A stretch of DNA of 64,000 bases, taken from the NCBI RefSeq assembly GCF_026230105.1, contig NC_079478.1, forward strand, positions 28,597,653 to 28,661,652. The letters run 5' to 3'. Position 1 is the first letter of the stretch, and each line of letters opens with the position of its first letter. The notes beneath the pieces were generated by a model. It did no database searches. It saw only the letters and a list, made by a program, of their open reading frames with translations, and had not been told where the DNA came from. The stretch is from Diorhabda sublineata. Taxonomy: Eukaryota > Arthropoda > Insecta > Coleoptera > Chrysomelidae. Positions 32,001 through 43,549 of this stretch are shown piece after piece. A program made the translations under genes and the position numbers.

Positions 32001-34199
32001 AGTCACATAAAGATTCCATGTGATACAATCGTCGATTTCTGGAGCAATAAGAATAATTTTCAAGTGCAAAGATAAACTTATTTTACTGTTTATTTGCTTC
32101 TTTAAGACTTCATGATGCTTTATCAACAAGAAATAAGTAATTGAATAATAATATGGCTTAAAGGGTTTGATTAACCTCACCATATGGAAAAACAAGGCTA
32201 CTGCTTGCAAGAGATCGTTTGAACTCGGAAGACTATTAATGGAAGATATTTCTCCAAAAGTATCCCAAACTTAAAATTTAACCATAAAAAATGCTTGTTC
32301 CAATATCGTACTTAAAATTGATTCTGTTTTTATTTTGTTCCTTAATTCATAATTTGGTTAGGTTAGGTTAGGTTGGTATCCCAACCTTTGATATTTCACC
32401 GAGCATACTCTTATCTAATGTCTCAGCAATAATCCATCCAAATAGGATTTAAGTGCAAGATATTCCTGCCAAGAATTTTATATTCAACATTTAATCATCA
32501 AAAATTTCTTGAATCTTACTAGAAGTGGTGAATCTTATTTAAAATCGATATGATATTGGAACAAGCACCCATCTTATCAAGATCCACTATTTCTAGTGAG
32601 GTCATTGAAATGAAAGTCATTCAAGGAGCTTTCGATGCTTAAGTGTTGAATATGGAATATTCTTTTAGTCTAGAAGCCTAAATTTTAGGCGTTTTTGAAA
32701 CTAACGTAAAAAATGAGAAACATTTTTACTGGGTATCCATTTTTTTATGTATTTTTTAACTTTCTAAGAATTTAAAAAAAATCAGAATTTCTGTTGCTAT
32801 CGCATTGCCCTTAGCCAAAAGAAAAATTACAAAATGTCATGTCGACATGAAATTTTTTTTCCATTTTTTAACCTTTTGGAATGTTTTAAAAATACTCCAA
32901 ATTGAAAAATTTTAGAATCCAATCGCAGACGCGATATATAAAAAAGATTTACACCAAATTTCAAAGGAATTGGTCGGGTAGAACTTGAGATATGTCAACC
33001 ACTTCAAAAAACGTAGAGAAATAAGCATTTAAAGTTTGACAATTTCAGTAGAATAACTCGTTCCACTCGGCCGACATAGACGCTACTTCACTGTACCTCC
33101 GAAAATAATACGAATTTTTAAAAATCCCTTTTAGGACATTTTCTTAAGGGTCTAAGCTTTGAAAATATGCAAAAAATCGATTTTTTTTAAATTTCTCGGT
33201 CAGAATACCCCTTTATTTCTTACGCGAAACAAATTATTTTTATTTAAATAGGGGTTGATAAAAATATGGCTGACCTTTTTCTAGATTTCTTCAAAAATTA
33301 TAAACGAACTTAATACTTGATTTGCGTACCTAAATAGCATCTAAATACTTCTAAATAGTCCCCTTGTTATGAAAAATTTGTAGTTCCTTTTTTTGACAGC
33401 CAATTTTATAGGGGTAATCTCACTAGGTGTTTTCTAACACTGCAATATTAAATAAACTAGTGCTGTAAAGTTCCAAAAATATTATTTGGAGTGATCCAGC
33501 CCTAGAAGGAACCAGAGTGTTTCTCTTCCATTTTTTTTCTTTTGAAATTCTTTCTCATTAGGATATTTTTCTACACCATAGAAAGGTTGAGGACCAATAC
33601 AAAATGTTATTGTTGTGGCAAGTGTATTGGCTTCTTCATTTTCATTGACTCCTGTATAAAGAGGAACCAAAACAAAGATTGTCTATTATTCTTGTCTATT
33701 TTATCAAGTATTCTTTGGTTGATAACATGGAAGGACAGTGCTTTGAAAACTACCTATCAAATTATGTAAAAATTTTTATATTTCAGATGAGAGGTGAACA
33801 CATACTAAATATGGTTATTTTTCTAGGTATACTCCCAAAAAATCACACCCCCTTGAGAACTTACTAGAACCTTGTACATCCAGTATTGTAGTGGTTAAAA
33901 CAAGTACTAAAATTACACCATCAAAATCCAATCCTAAGAAGATTGTAAAACCCGTTATAAAGAAAACAGCAAAATCAAATATTCCAAAAATTATAGACAA
34001 GAAACCTTTGTCAAAATTAGGTTTTAAAATAGAAACAACAGGCAAAGACAATAAAGTTTTAAGACAAGATCAATTGAAAGCGGCAGCAAATAAAACGAAA
34101 CCAAGCAGAAATTCATTAGAAGCTCGTCGAACTGTTATACAAAATGTGAGAACAAATCGAAGATTTGATCTGCTTATGAAGATGAGGAAAAAGGATTAA
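28776..34199 (+). CDS. Basic Ser/Lys-rich protein with a spaced S-[VI]-x-F motif array, 883 residues, 3 exons (possible mitotic or microtubule-associated protein)
   Basis: The exons are 28776-29036, 29701-31718 and 33827-34199; they join in phase (0, then 2+1) to 2652 nt. The ATG has A at -3 and G at +4. The protein is strongly basic, with NLS-like clusters (KKKSRR near residue 5, KKKRKKHKK near residue 120) and long Ser/Asn-rich disordered stretches. Five motifs repeat at about 27-39 residue spacing: GSVRF (~300), KSISF (~327), SSVSF (~361), NSVSF (~397) and KSVSF (~436), two of them followed by TP. A helical segment starting PNFALIHQ (~691) and a basic C-terminus (RTNRRFDLLMKMRKK) resemble mitotic microtubule-binding proteins such as NuSAP. 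I see no SAP domain, so the family is unproven. RVxF-type PP1 docking is a possible role for the array. Confidence 0.85.
29701..31718 (+). CDS. Exon 2 of the motif-array protein, containing all five S-[VI]-x-F motifs
   Basis: A 2018-nt exon begins after a strong polypyrimidine tract and TTTCAG, continuing the frame of exon 1 at Lys88. It stays open for 672 codons and ends TTGTTGAG before GTAAGT; reading through the donor meets TAA at once, which supports the splice. Many S/T-P sites suggest CDK or other mitotic phosphorylation. Confidence 0.88.
32353..32374 (+). repeat. Short (GGTTA)n tract, telomere-type TTAGG
   Basis: Just over three units of the insect telomere repeat in intron 2 of the motif-array gene. 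Such short tracts are common in insect introns and promoters. Confidence 0.7.
33470..33780 (-). mobile_element. LINE RNase H fragment in an intron
   Basis: VPLYTGVNENEEANTLA matches the VPGHxGxxGNExAD motif of LINE RNase H domains, with the catalytic Asp changed to Asn (EEAN), then GPQPFYGV. It lies antisense, just upstream of exon 3 of the motif-array gene. Confidence 0.8.
33827..34199 (+). CDS. Exon 3 of the motif-array protein, basic C-terminus
   Basis: The acceptor TTTTTCTAG is followed by one base that completes Arg, then YTPKKSHPLENLL and a Lys/Thr/Pro-rich tail of 123 residues ending MKMRKKD and TAA. The intron before it (31719-33826) contains an RNase H fragment of a retrotransposon on the other strand. 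Confidence 0.82.
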
Positions 34200-34306
34200 T
34201 TATTATTTTATTAATTATGAGCTTATACAGTTTTATATATTCTTTTAAATAGGTTATATTCTCCCTTTTAAAAATATTTTAATGTAAGATGTACTAAATA
34301 TACTAC

Positions 34307-34312
34307 AATAAA
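34307..34312 (+). terminator. Polyadenylation hexamer of the motif-array gene
   Basis: AATAAA lies 108 nt after the stop in an AT-rich stretch. It is the first clear hexamer downstream, so it gives a short 3' UTR. Confidence 0.5.
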
Positions 34313-34389
34313 CTTATGTATACAATTATTGGTTGGCGATGAAGTAATTTCGGTTTCGTAGTATAAAATATAACTAATTTAACAAATAA

Positions 34390-34700
34390 CTTTTAATCAA
34401 TTATATGTTTTCCATTTTGCTTAATGACCTTTTGTCTGGTCTGTCTTTTGAACTATGTTATTGTACAGGACCCATTTTTCATCAGAAGTATTCTTTCGAA
34501 AAATGATCATTTTCATTTTGTTTAAGGTGCATATCGCAAATGTTGATTCTTTGTGTTAAACAAATTTCTTTCAATTCGTAAGGTACCCAAATATCAAGCT
34601 TCCTAACTAGCACAAGACATTTTGAGTAAGTGAAAGTACTTAGTTGCCAACCTGATAGAATTATTTCTAAATGACAATTATTCAGATATCAGCTAACCAT
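34390..34700 (-). mobile_element. Mariner transposase fragment
   Basis: KLDIWVPYELKEICLTQRINIC and, one frame on, SDEKWVLYNNI: the region before and at the first catalytic Asp of mariner. Broken by stops. Confidence 0.85.
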
Positions 34701-34899
34701 AACTAAAAAATAGGGATTCAATAATAACTTATGTTGTATCAATTAAATTTTAAGGTAGTTCCTTATTGAAAAATTAATACCTATAGTGAGTAAGTATATT
34801 TATGAAATATATAATAGCTGTATTATAATGGGATTACCCCCATCATTTTAGATTCCGAGAAGGCCACTAAAGTATTTAAGAAATACACAGAATAATTCT

Positions 34900-35330
34900 G
34901 GTTATCAATAAGGCAATTGAACAGAAACCATATTGTACTTCAGTATTAAGTGAAAAGAGCACATGTTGGAAAACTACAAAACTAACATCAAATCAATATG
35001 GCTATAAGGAGTAGAAATATGGGTATCCCAGCAAATTATGTACAGCTATAATACAGAGAATCAAAGTACAAAACACCAGGAGAGACTAGTAGAATTTGCT
35101 GACAGTAATATTATATATTGATGGATCTAGGAAGAGGAGTTTGATGTGCAGTTTACATTCAAAATACAAAGCAATCAAATCGCTCAATGTATCTATAAGT
35201 TAATATCGGTCCTGGTTACTATCGTGGGTGTTGTAAAAGAAATAACATAGATCTATTGCTGATCACTGATCTGGACTAAGTTATTCTGATATCTGATATC
35301 ACTAATGCAGAGAAAAATTTGAAAGCAGAC
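34900..35330 (+). mobile_element. Possible LINE remnant (RT tail and RNase H start)
   Basis: YKTNIKSIWL...GVEIWVSQ resembles the KPIWTYGIQLWG segment, and VILYIDGSRKR resembles the RNase H Y-x-DGS motif. Weak and full of stops. Confidence 0.4.
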
Positions 35331-35860
35331 ACAACACAAAAGTAAAAAAAAATATAAAGCTGATCATGAAACTTAGAAAAGAGATTCAAGTAAGGATTTC
35401 ATTTTAGGAAACACTGTATGGGGTTTTGAAAAGTACCTTTAAAAAGGGAAAAAGCCCATAAGGATTACAGGTATTAAATGCATTCAACGTTTTGTGTTAT
35501 AAACAGGTAAATATACAAAAATCCAGGAAACTCTACAAAATTCCCAAAAACCTGAAAGGCTTGAAATTTTGCCTAAATATAAACATTATTCAGAACACAA
35601 TTTTTTTCACTATTATATTCACTAGTCAAGACTACTATTTAAGATTGCTGTGAAAGTAGACTAGAATTACTAGACTACTAAGATTCACTAAAGTATATTT
35701 ATTCCAATTCAGTCCAGGGAAACTCTTGCAAGGTCTCAAGAGTGACTATTATTTGGCCATATTTTTACCAAGAAACATGTTTTATTTAATTTAACACTAG
35801 TTTCTCACAATTTTACTCTGTTTTTTGTAATGGTGTATTTATGAACAATAAATAAAGACA

Positions 35861-36437
35861 TTACTAATTGGAAGAGTGTTATATTTAAATTAGGAGTTGC
35901 AGAAGTATGTCTTTACAATGTTAAGGATTAGAAAGGACTATCTACTTAGAATAATTTTACTGTCCCTTAACTTAATACATCTGGATTGTATGATCTATTC
36001 TATATTAAAAAATATTCCTTTATTCCTGGTTTTATGAATTGCAGCTGGAAATGCCAAAATAAATTCTTTTACAAGGTTGACAATGTGTTCACTGAATCTT
36101 ATTCAAATAGAAAACTTTCACTTCCAAATTATATTAAATTACAAAGACATTACTAATTGGAAGATTGTGTTTTATTTAAATTAAGAGTAGCAGAAGTATG
36201 TCTTTGCAATGTCAAGGATCAGAGAGGACTAACTACTTAGAATAATTTTATTATGGCTGTCCCTTAACTTGATATATCTGGCTTGTATGATCTATTCTAT
36301 ATTAAAAATCATTCCTGGTTTTATGATTTGTAGCTGGAAATACTTCTAGGAAATACCAAAATAAATTCTTTTACAAGGTTGACAATGTGTTCACTGAATT
36401 TTATTCAAATAGAAAACTTTCACTTCCAAATTTCAAT
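35861..36437. repeat. Tandem duplication, two units of ~289 bp
   Basis: ACATTACTAATTGGAAGA starts both units (35858 and 36147), and both carry GCAGAAGTATGTCTTT, GTATGATCTATTCTATATT, AAATTCTTTTACAAGG and GTGTTCACTGAAT. Units differ by small indels and scattered changes. No coding content is seen. Confidence 0.85.
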
Positions 36438-36571
36438 GTTTTATCTATTGGTATTTAAAAAATTTAAAAAAAAATAACTTATTGTTATTTTTACTGTAGC
36501 TTGAAACAGATTTGGAAAATTATAATATGATGTAGAAACTAATACAATGCAAAAAAATGTAACAAAAACTG
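36432..36571. repeat. Dispersed repeat, copy 1
   Basis: TTTTATCTATTGGTATTT through GTAGCTTGAAAC and ATGATGTAGAAACTAAT to TAACAAAAACTGC. Copy 2 is at 39623-39746 in the same orientation. Confidence 0.8.
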
Positions 36572-37207
36572 CCAAGTATGTACGTGAAGACTCACTTTTT
36601 TGTAGTCGTGGTTGATTACTTTTGAATAGAAGGTTTACCTGCTGATCAGGTGGTTCATAACTGTGCAGATGAATACTGCTAAACTATTTATTTATTCTCA
36701 TCAATCTCCTTAGTTAAACAGATTATTTCAAAAAGGTATGACAAGCATTTCAAAGAAAAGTTTTTGCATCTAGAAGCACTCACATGGAGTGAGCTCTTCA
36801 ATTAGCACAACGGATAAAAATAATTTGCTCAACATGACTTGATAACAATGTCTTCCTGTGTACATTGGAAAAAATAATTTCTTTGAAAGTGCTTGATATA
36901 GAAAAGTAAAAAATATGGGTGAATGAATATTCTGTTACTATGGATTAGGGATGTTACGTAGATACGACACCAATTCCGAAAGGTCGGAACTTCCGATTGA
37001 TATTAAATCTTCTATACTTTTAAATCGGATGGCGAAATACGCATCGCGTTGTGTATGAACAGGTTTACACTGGTCACACGGAAAATCGTGCACCGCCCTT
37101 TCCGTTTATTAATTATGTCAAGTTCGTATTGTTTCTCGTACGATTGAGTTTCTGATGAGTGTTTTTTGTTTTTATTTAATGTGTTACATTTTATTATAGT
37201 TCTAATA

Positions 37208-37935
37208 ATGAAACCAAAAACAAGAGTTATTTGGAATTTATTTAATGGAGTGTTCGCGACAAAATGTAAACTTTATAATAAGATATATTCACGAAAGGAG
37301 GGCATGATAAGATAGATAGGTCATTTAAAGTGTGGTGCACCCTTCTTAATAAAAAAAATTAAATAAACTAGATACTGTGTTTGTAGTGTAGTACAGGCTT
37401 CGACTTCAACGCATCTCCAAGAAGCCAAAAAACAAATTACTCTCAAAGATACTTTAATGAGGAATCAAAAATGGCGTAGTTCTTATCCTCAATCAATGGA
37501 AATAGATAGATTCATTTCTGAAATGGTTTGTTTGCAAGATCTTCCCTTCCAATTTCCTAGAAGGCATTAGATTTAGATGTTCGTGGTGCTGAAATATCAG
37601 TTAACGAGAAAACAGTTTTTAACAGAATATATTTATGAATAGTTGTAAGCAAAATTAGCAAAAATAATGATTTGTTGAAACAATATGGCAAAATTTCATT
37701 AACAGACATTTGAAATGAACCAAGTTTATATGTATCGTTATTGAGTCTAACAGAGCACGGTATAAATGAAGAATTTAACAGAGTTGAAATTATTTTGAAA
37801 TGTCACACATTTAATGGAAGATATACAGGAGACGTTCCAATAAAAATTAATGGAATGTTAATAGAATTGGAAATCACAAATGACAAAATTCACTGTTTTG
37901 TTTGTTATAATCTATGTATCGAAGAAAAATAGTAA
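37208..37935 (+). mobile_element. BED-finger hAT transposase remnant
   Basis: From an ATG at 37208: VIWNLFNG, TKCKLYNKIYSRK (BED finger with its second Cys changed to Tyr). Then EIDRFISEMVCLQDLPFQF and, near 37770-37910, LKCHTFNGRYTGD and NKIHCFV-like NDKIHCFVCYN, the usual order for BED-type hAT elements. Stops and shifts abound. TTAGGGATG at 36947 may be its left terminus. Confidence 0.75.
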
Positions 37936-38020
37936 ATCGAAACATATCCACGCATATTGCACGTAATCAGAGTTGAAAACTTTCAAATGAATGACAATGT
38001 TTATACTTCACATTTTGGTT

Positions 38021-38278
38021 TCAACCTTGAACACTCGAAGAAGATAGTCCCGAAATTTTTGCCGTTTTGGAAATAACGCCATCAACATTCTTGTCATAAT
38101 TTTTTTGCAATTCATTTTTATAAATATTCACAATCATTTGTTTTTCGCTAGAGTTAGGATGAAGCTTATTAGCTCTTTTCTTGGACGGAGTATAGCTAAT
38201 GTCAATAACTTCATCATATGTCTCCGTGTCAGACATATTTAAGAAAATTACGCAGCAGACAAATATAAACAATCTCAT
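38021..38278 (-). mobile_element. N-terminus of a DDE transposase-like gene
   Basis: From internal Met (MSDTETYDEVIDISYTP) it reads KRANKLHPNSSEKQMIVNIYK and ISKTAKISGLSSSSV. This is a helix-turn-helix N-terminus repeated in many insect DDE elements; the catalytic part is missing. Confidence 0.55.
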
Positions 38279-38389
38279 TGCAGTACGATAATACCATGCC
38301 GTCCCTGTAATAGAATTGATCCAACGGCTTTTTCAGCGATGCGGCGACGCGTTTCTCTCGGGATGTTCACGCACTGATCATTGTTTTGG

Positions 38390-38680
38390 TTTACTATTTT
38401 TCTTTATTAAACAGACTTTAGCAACCAATAAAATTCTCTAATTGTAAGGTCAATTTCTATGCGTTACTTTTTAATGTGTTCTCTTCAGTTTAATTTGGCA
38501 TCTAGGTGTATTCCGAAATATTTAATGGATGTTGATTGTGGAGCTTCTAAGTTGTTAATGCATCTTGAAGGACATTTTTCTTTTCTGTAAAAGTTATGTA
38601 CGTATATATACGATTTGCTTTCATTAATGTTTATTCTCCAACTTATGAACCATTCTTCTTTTACGAATATATAACGTATC
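38390..38680 (-). mobile_element. Jockey-type RT thumb fragment
   Basis: The reverse strand reads WFISWRININESKS, then APQSTSIKYFGIHLDAKLN and EFYWLLKS, with two stops. Matches the K-Y-L-G-x-x-LD motif region of jockey reverse transcriptase. Confidence 0.8.
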
Positions 38681-38699
38681 TAGGTGCTTGAAATAAAAT

Positions 38700-39290
38700 A
38701 ATATTTACTCTTTCTACTTTGAGTTACTAAACTTTATTTTCCGCAATAATTAATAACTAAAGTCTTCAAAGAGAATTGTCTCATTTCTATGTGTTCGCCT
38801 CATTTATTTTTTTCTTGTGAATATACACAGGAGAGTTTAGGACTTCTATATAATAAAACACATTTTGACACAAAGAAATATATTTTAATACTGTGTATTT
38901 TGTATATTTTTATAATAAATTAAGTATGTAATATTAATATTTACAAAAATCATTTCCTATATTAATTTAACCACTACACCATCAAAAAATGATTATAAAA
39001 AATGTTAGATCAAGAATAATTGTAACATGATTATTAATACCAGAACATTGGTTTGTCAATTATCAAATACACGTTCATACTGGTACGAGTATTCCCCAAA
39101 ATAAAATTTAGCTAGGCCGCAACATTACTTTTTGTAAATTTACATGGGATAAAGGATACAGTAAGGTCCTTGCATACTATTTTCTATACCTTAACTACGT
39201 TTAGTATATCGTTCTTAATCACACACTATTTTTTAATTTTTTTTAACGGTATATTAGTTCATGAAAAAAATAAATAAATTTAAATACCTA
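38700..39290. other. AT-rich intergenic sequence
   Basis: Nothing recognised. Confidence 0.5.
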
Positions 39291-39344
39291 AATTACGCGC
39301 TAAAACGCATTTGTTGTCACATGACTGAGTGTGACGTTATGTGT

Positions 39345-40098
39345 CGTAGAAAGTAAGTAAACAGACTTAAGTGAGGTTAGAAGTAAATACAGTTTGAACA
39401 GAGTTGTTTGGATTCTTTTAAAAAAACACTCGCACGGCTGTGAGTATTCAACTTTGTAGAATGACGTATCGTATGTACAAACACTAGTATAAAAACACCA
39501 AATAAAGTTTTCGTGCAAGTCACTCGAGAGGAAAAACGATGATTTCAAGCTATGAGAAGAGATTATGCGAGGGTCAAACTGGCAGCCCAGTATATGTTCG
39601 TGAAGAACATTTCAGTGTGAGTTTTATCTATTGGTATTTAAAAAATGTTAACTTATTGGTATTTTTACTGTAGCTTGAAACGGATTTGGTAAATTATATG
39701 ATGTAGAAACTAATAAAATGCAAAAAAAGTGTAACAAAAACTGCTTTATGACTACATTTTAATACAGTTCAAGCAAACACATATGATAATGACGTTACTA
39801 TAAGAAAGTCTAATTAGTAGTATTTGCGTATCTGCTTTCACTCAATGTAATTCAGCCGAAGTGAATAATTGATTATTAGCAAAGAACGTAGCAACCATGA
39901 ATGCATCTAACCATGTAGATTGTCCGATCTTGCTTCGACAAATCCTATTTAGGCCATCATTTCAATTAGAATAGTTTTTAAAACCCTCTCAAAAACACAA
40001 ATCGCACTAATCAACCAATTATCTCCACTCACAACTACAGAATGGTGTTTGAAAGGCGACACGCGGTGACCACGTTTCAGTATTTACTTACTTTCTAC
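39345..40098. repeat. Inverted 17-bp pair around a 0.7 kb interval
   Basis: CGTAGAAAGTAAGTAAA at 39345-39361 recurs in reverse at 40082-40098, with GTGACG-rich flanks on both sides. It may mark an element with inverted ends; the interval includes the 39623 repeat copy. Confidence 0.4.
39623..39746. repeat. Dispersed repeat, copy 2
   Basis: Direct match to 36432-36571, 3.2 kb away, with about 15 bp fewer in the A-rich part. Confidence 0.8.
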
Positions 40099-40229
40099 GT
40101 CACAACCGTAGTAACCAATAGAAACATGTTTTCTGTCACGTGTTATTTTTCAAATTATCCATTATTTATATTTGCGTTTTATAATATTTTAAGTTATAAT
40201 ATAATGCAGTTCAACCTAAATTCATAAAT

Positions 40230-42670
40230 AATAAGTGATATATAAATTTTTAAAGATGTTAAACACCCAAATTACCAACCACAGCAAGGACCCTGTTAGG
40301 ATGATAATTTCTAGAAAATATTATTAATGAAACATTTCAATTAGAGGTACATTGGATAAAAATACTATCAAAAGTATCTTTATTAATAGTACAGGAAGCA
40401 AAGGCAAAATATAGCCAGAAGTGTAAAAATAAAGGACACAATGAAAATTAATACACACATTCTTGCTAAGATGCATTTTCTTATTTTCTAACTCAAAATT
40501 ATTTCGCCTTCCGCTACCTATTTTCTGATAAACAATTTTTTCTGCAAATCCTTATTATTAAGGAAATGCCAATTTTAGTGTTTTTCACGCTAAAATCATA
40601 TCATATTTTACTGGAGATATTAGATTGTTTCTTCCATTTTGAATATTTTATTCTTGTAAAATTTACTCACGACTCTAGCACTTTAATAAATATTTTGATT
40701 GGATCTCTTTTTTTGTTCAATTAATAAATAGACAGAGAATGTTAATTAAACTTGAGAAAATGTTCTTTAAGTACCTTTTAGAACGTTTTCTTTGACAAAT
40801 GTTTGTTGGATGAATTAATAGCTCTGTGTATCTACATACATTTTCCGCTTCTTTCATACATTGGGATTTTTACAGGTAAATAGAGTTCATGTATACAACC
40901 AAAAATTATAATTTTTGCTCAAGCCAATTAATGCGTGGAGCAAAATTGATAAACCTATTGGGAAACCCTATAACTGTCGCTAATAGCAGCAATTGTCAAT
41001 TCGGTTATGACATTTGTGGAATAAACAAATGCAGAATACGAATCGACAAGCCATGAATCTGTTTACTCTTTGAAAATGCGGAGTAATGGTTTCCATTTTT
41101 TTTTGTAATTTCGTCGCAGATTTCCTGACCAGCCGACACCAACAAGGACAACACGAAACCTTTCCAAGGCTCACCGGCCCCAGAGCAGCCATTCTGCTGG
41201 GAATATCGCTACTGGTGTCTAAGGTGTCCAAGAGGAACCGGGAATACCCACGAAACGACGTACCATAGAATTAACCATTAGGCGGCGGTAATTATTTGTA
41301 CTGGCAAAACTAACGTGATTAGTACGTCTATTAAAGATGCCAATAGGACGTTGAAAAATGAGGTCGCTGGGCTGTAACATATTACGCCTCCAAGACGTGA
41401 TTTTTTTCGTCGTATGTCGTAAAAAATAACTAAATATCGACTAGAAAAAGACGACAACTACCTGGAAAACAAAGTGCACAAGTAAAACCAGTTTTCCTTG
41501 TAGGAGACACTAGTTACCATTGGAAAATTTTCAACATTGTTTACTATCTTAATGCATATCTAATGCATGTGGATGTGGAAGGCTTGTGACATGTGAAATT
41601 AGACGATTGATATCTGTATATAAAGGTTATCTATTGTAGTTGTAAGATGCGCAGTTTTCAATTCAATTCAAAAGTTAAAAATTAATAATCTTTTCGACGA
41701 TTATTTTTATATGGTCTGTATAAACTTGTGTTCTTAAAATCGACTACTTTCTTTTTATCTACCTGTATAAATCCACTTTGAATTTGTGGTTAATTGATCT
41801 TTGATTGTATTAAAATTTACACAAAATAACATTATAAATAAATTTTCTGATTCTGAGCTGCACAAACAGTTTTAATTTATCCATCTTAGTTTGTGTTTAA
41901 AATCATAACTTTTTTCACATGGATATTAAGAATGAACATCATTGAAGTAAAGCTATTGGAGAACAAAATTGTAATAACTGAAACCGTTGATGGTATTCAT
42001 ACTATACACTCACTGTTTACTACCAATACACCGATTTCAGTATTTGAAAGTGATAACTTTAACGAAACGCGCAGTGGACTGTATAGTTTGGAGTACATAT
42101 TGTTGTGGTAATTAACAGTGCGTTTAGTAAAGATGTGATAATATTGGGGTACTGGTATGTGAAAATCATTCTTTAATGAAACAACTAAACATTGTGATAA
42201 CTTAAAATAAAAATCTTCTCGAAAATTGTATGTATTGTTGATACCAAAGGTATTCCAGTTTGATCCTTATTTTAACTAGAGTTTGGCTAATTTAAATTCA
42301 ATTTAACACCATGTCTTATTAGTAGTACACTTAGCCAGTGTCCTATACTTTCGATTTCCGATGGCAGGATTCCTAAATTTTTCAACTAGGTAGTTACCAT
42401 TATACGAACCATTCTGTTTTGTGTTTCAACCGACTCTCGGGGTGGTCTCTTCAGTACTTGGTTGATAGCTAGTACTGTTACCAGAATCGAACAAGTATCA
42501 GTGCAATCTTGAGCTGATTTTTGTATTCATAACATTTGCATAAATGCAATGGGATACGCTTCTGCAGTTGAAGAGACACTGAGATATCTTGCATAAGACG
42601 AGTTAATATAAGAGCAAGTACAGGTAAAGGCTGATAGCCTTGAATTGCATAGGTATTCCACGTCTGGCAG
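40230..42670. other. Intergenic, no convincing gene
   Basis: A GC-richer patch at 41080-41280 has a 60-codon plus-strand ORF that might be the tail of a piggyBac-type transposase (weak). A 72-codon ORF at 41893-42111 has no recognisable family. The rest is AT-rich. Confidence 0.4.
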
Positions 42671-42679
42671 GTCTACAGA

Positions 42680-43540
42680 CTCTTGTTTTTATCAAAGACA
42701 AACACAAAGGCATTTGAAAATCTTTTCAATATCAATTACCAACAAAAGAGGAATTGATATTACTTGAAGATGATCAAAAGAAACAACTTCTTGCCAAATA
42801 TGTTACAGATGTCGATTGCAGGAAGGATGCTGTGTTAGGTAAAATTTCGGTATGGTACATGTACATCAATCAACATCAAACCTGAAATGTGCTGTAAGTT
42901 TGTATGACAAAATTACTTTATCCACTTTTCACAATTTATTCAACGTTGCCAGCAACGACTGTTGCAAGTCAAAGGTATTTTTCGACGTTAAAAAGATCAG
43001 AAACACAAAAAAGTGAGACGTTTAAATAGTCTGGTTTTGCTCAATATCCATATTCTTTGTAGAAGAGTTTTTGGTAACAATTGCTACCTCAATTTGATTG
43101 GTGTATACTTTAAGCCATGCTACACATTTTTGGTTGCTGGAACGAACCTATTATTTAATCTTCAAAATGATTCGAAGCTGTTTTTTAGCTGGGGATGTTA
43201 TGCAACACAGAATACACAGTGGAAGGAATTTTTCTACGTTAAAAAGATCGGAATCCTACATCAGAAACACAAAAATGAGATGTTTAAATGGTTTGGTTTT
43301 GCTCAATATCCATATTCTTTATAGAAGAGTCTTTCGTTACAATTGTTATCCGAATTTGATAAGTGATAGCCATGTTACACTATTTTTGGTTGTTGTTGGA
43401 ACGAACCTATTATTTAATTCTCAAAATGTTTTTAACTGTGGGTGTTATGCAACACAGAATATACTTCATAAAGAATATAAATATGAATTTTCTGATTTAG
43501 CTACAGTATTTAATATAAAAGGTACAGCACGAAAATAGAC
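42680..43540 (+). mobile_element. hAT transposase C-terminus with an internal tandem duplication
   Basis: TLPATTVASQRYFSTLKRSE (about 42940-43000) is the hAT dimerisation motif, followed by LNSLVLLNIHIL. The second half of this stretch is then repeated about 265 bp downstream (GRNFSTLKRSES, LNGLVLLNIHIL). The DNA unit repeats from about 42970-43230 to 43231-43480, including TTTTGCTCAATATCCATATTC and GGAACGAACCTATTATTTAAT. Confidence 0.8.
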
Positions 43541-43549
43541 ATATAACAA

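Noticed and set aside
41086..41268. 60-codon ORF, possible piggyBac tail
   Set aside because: Resemblance is too vague: no Cys-rich end and no core nearby.
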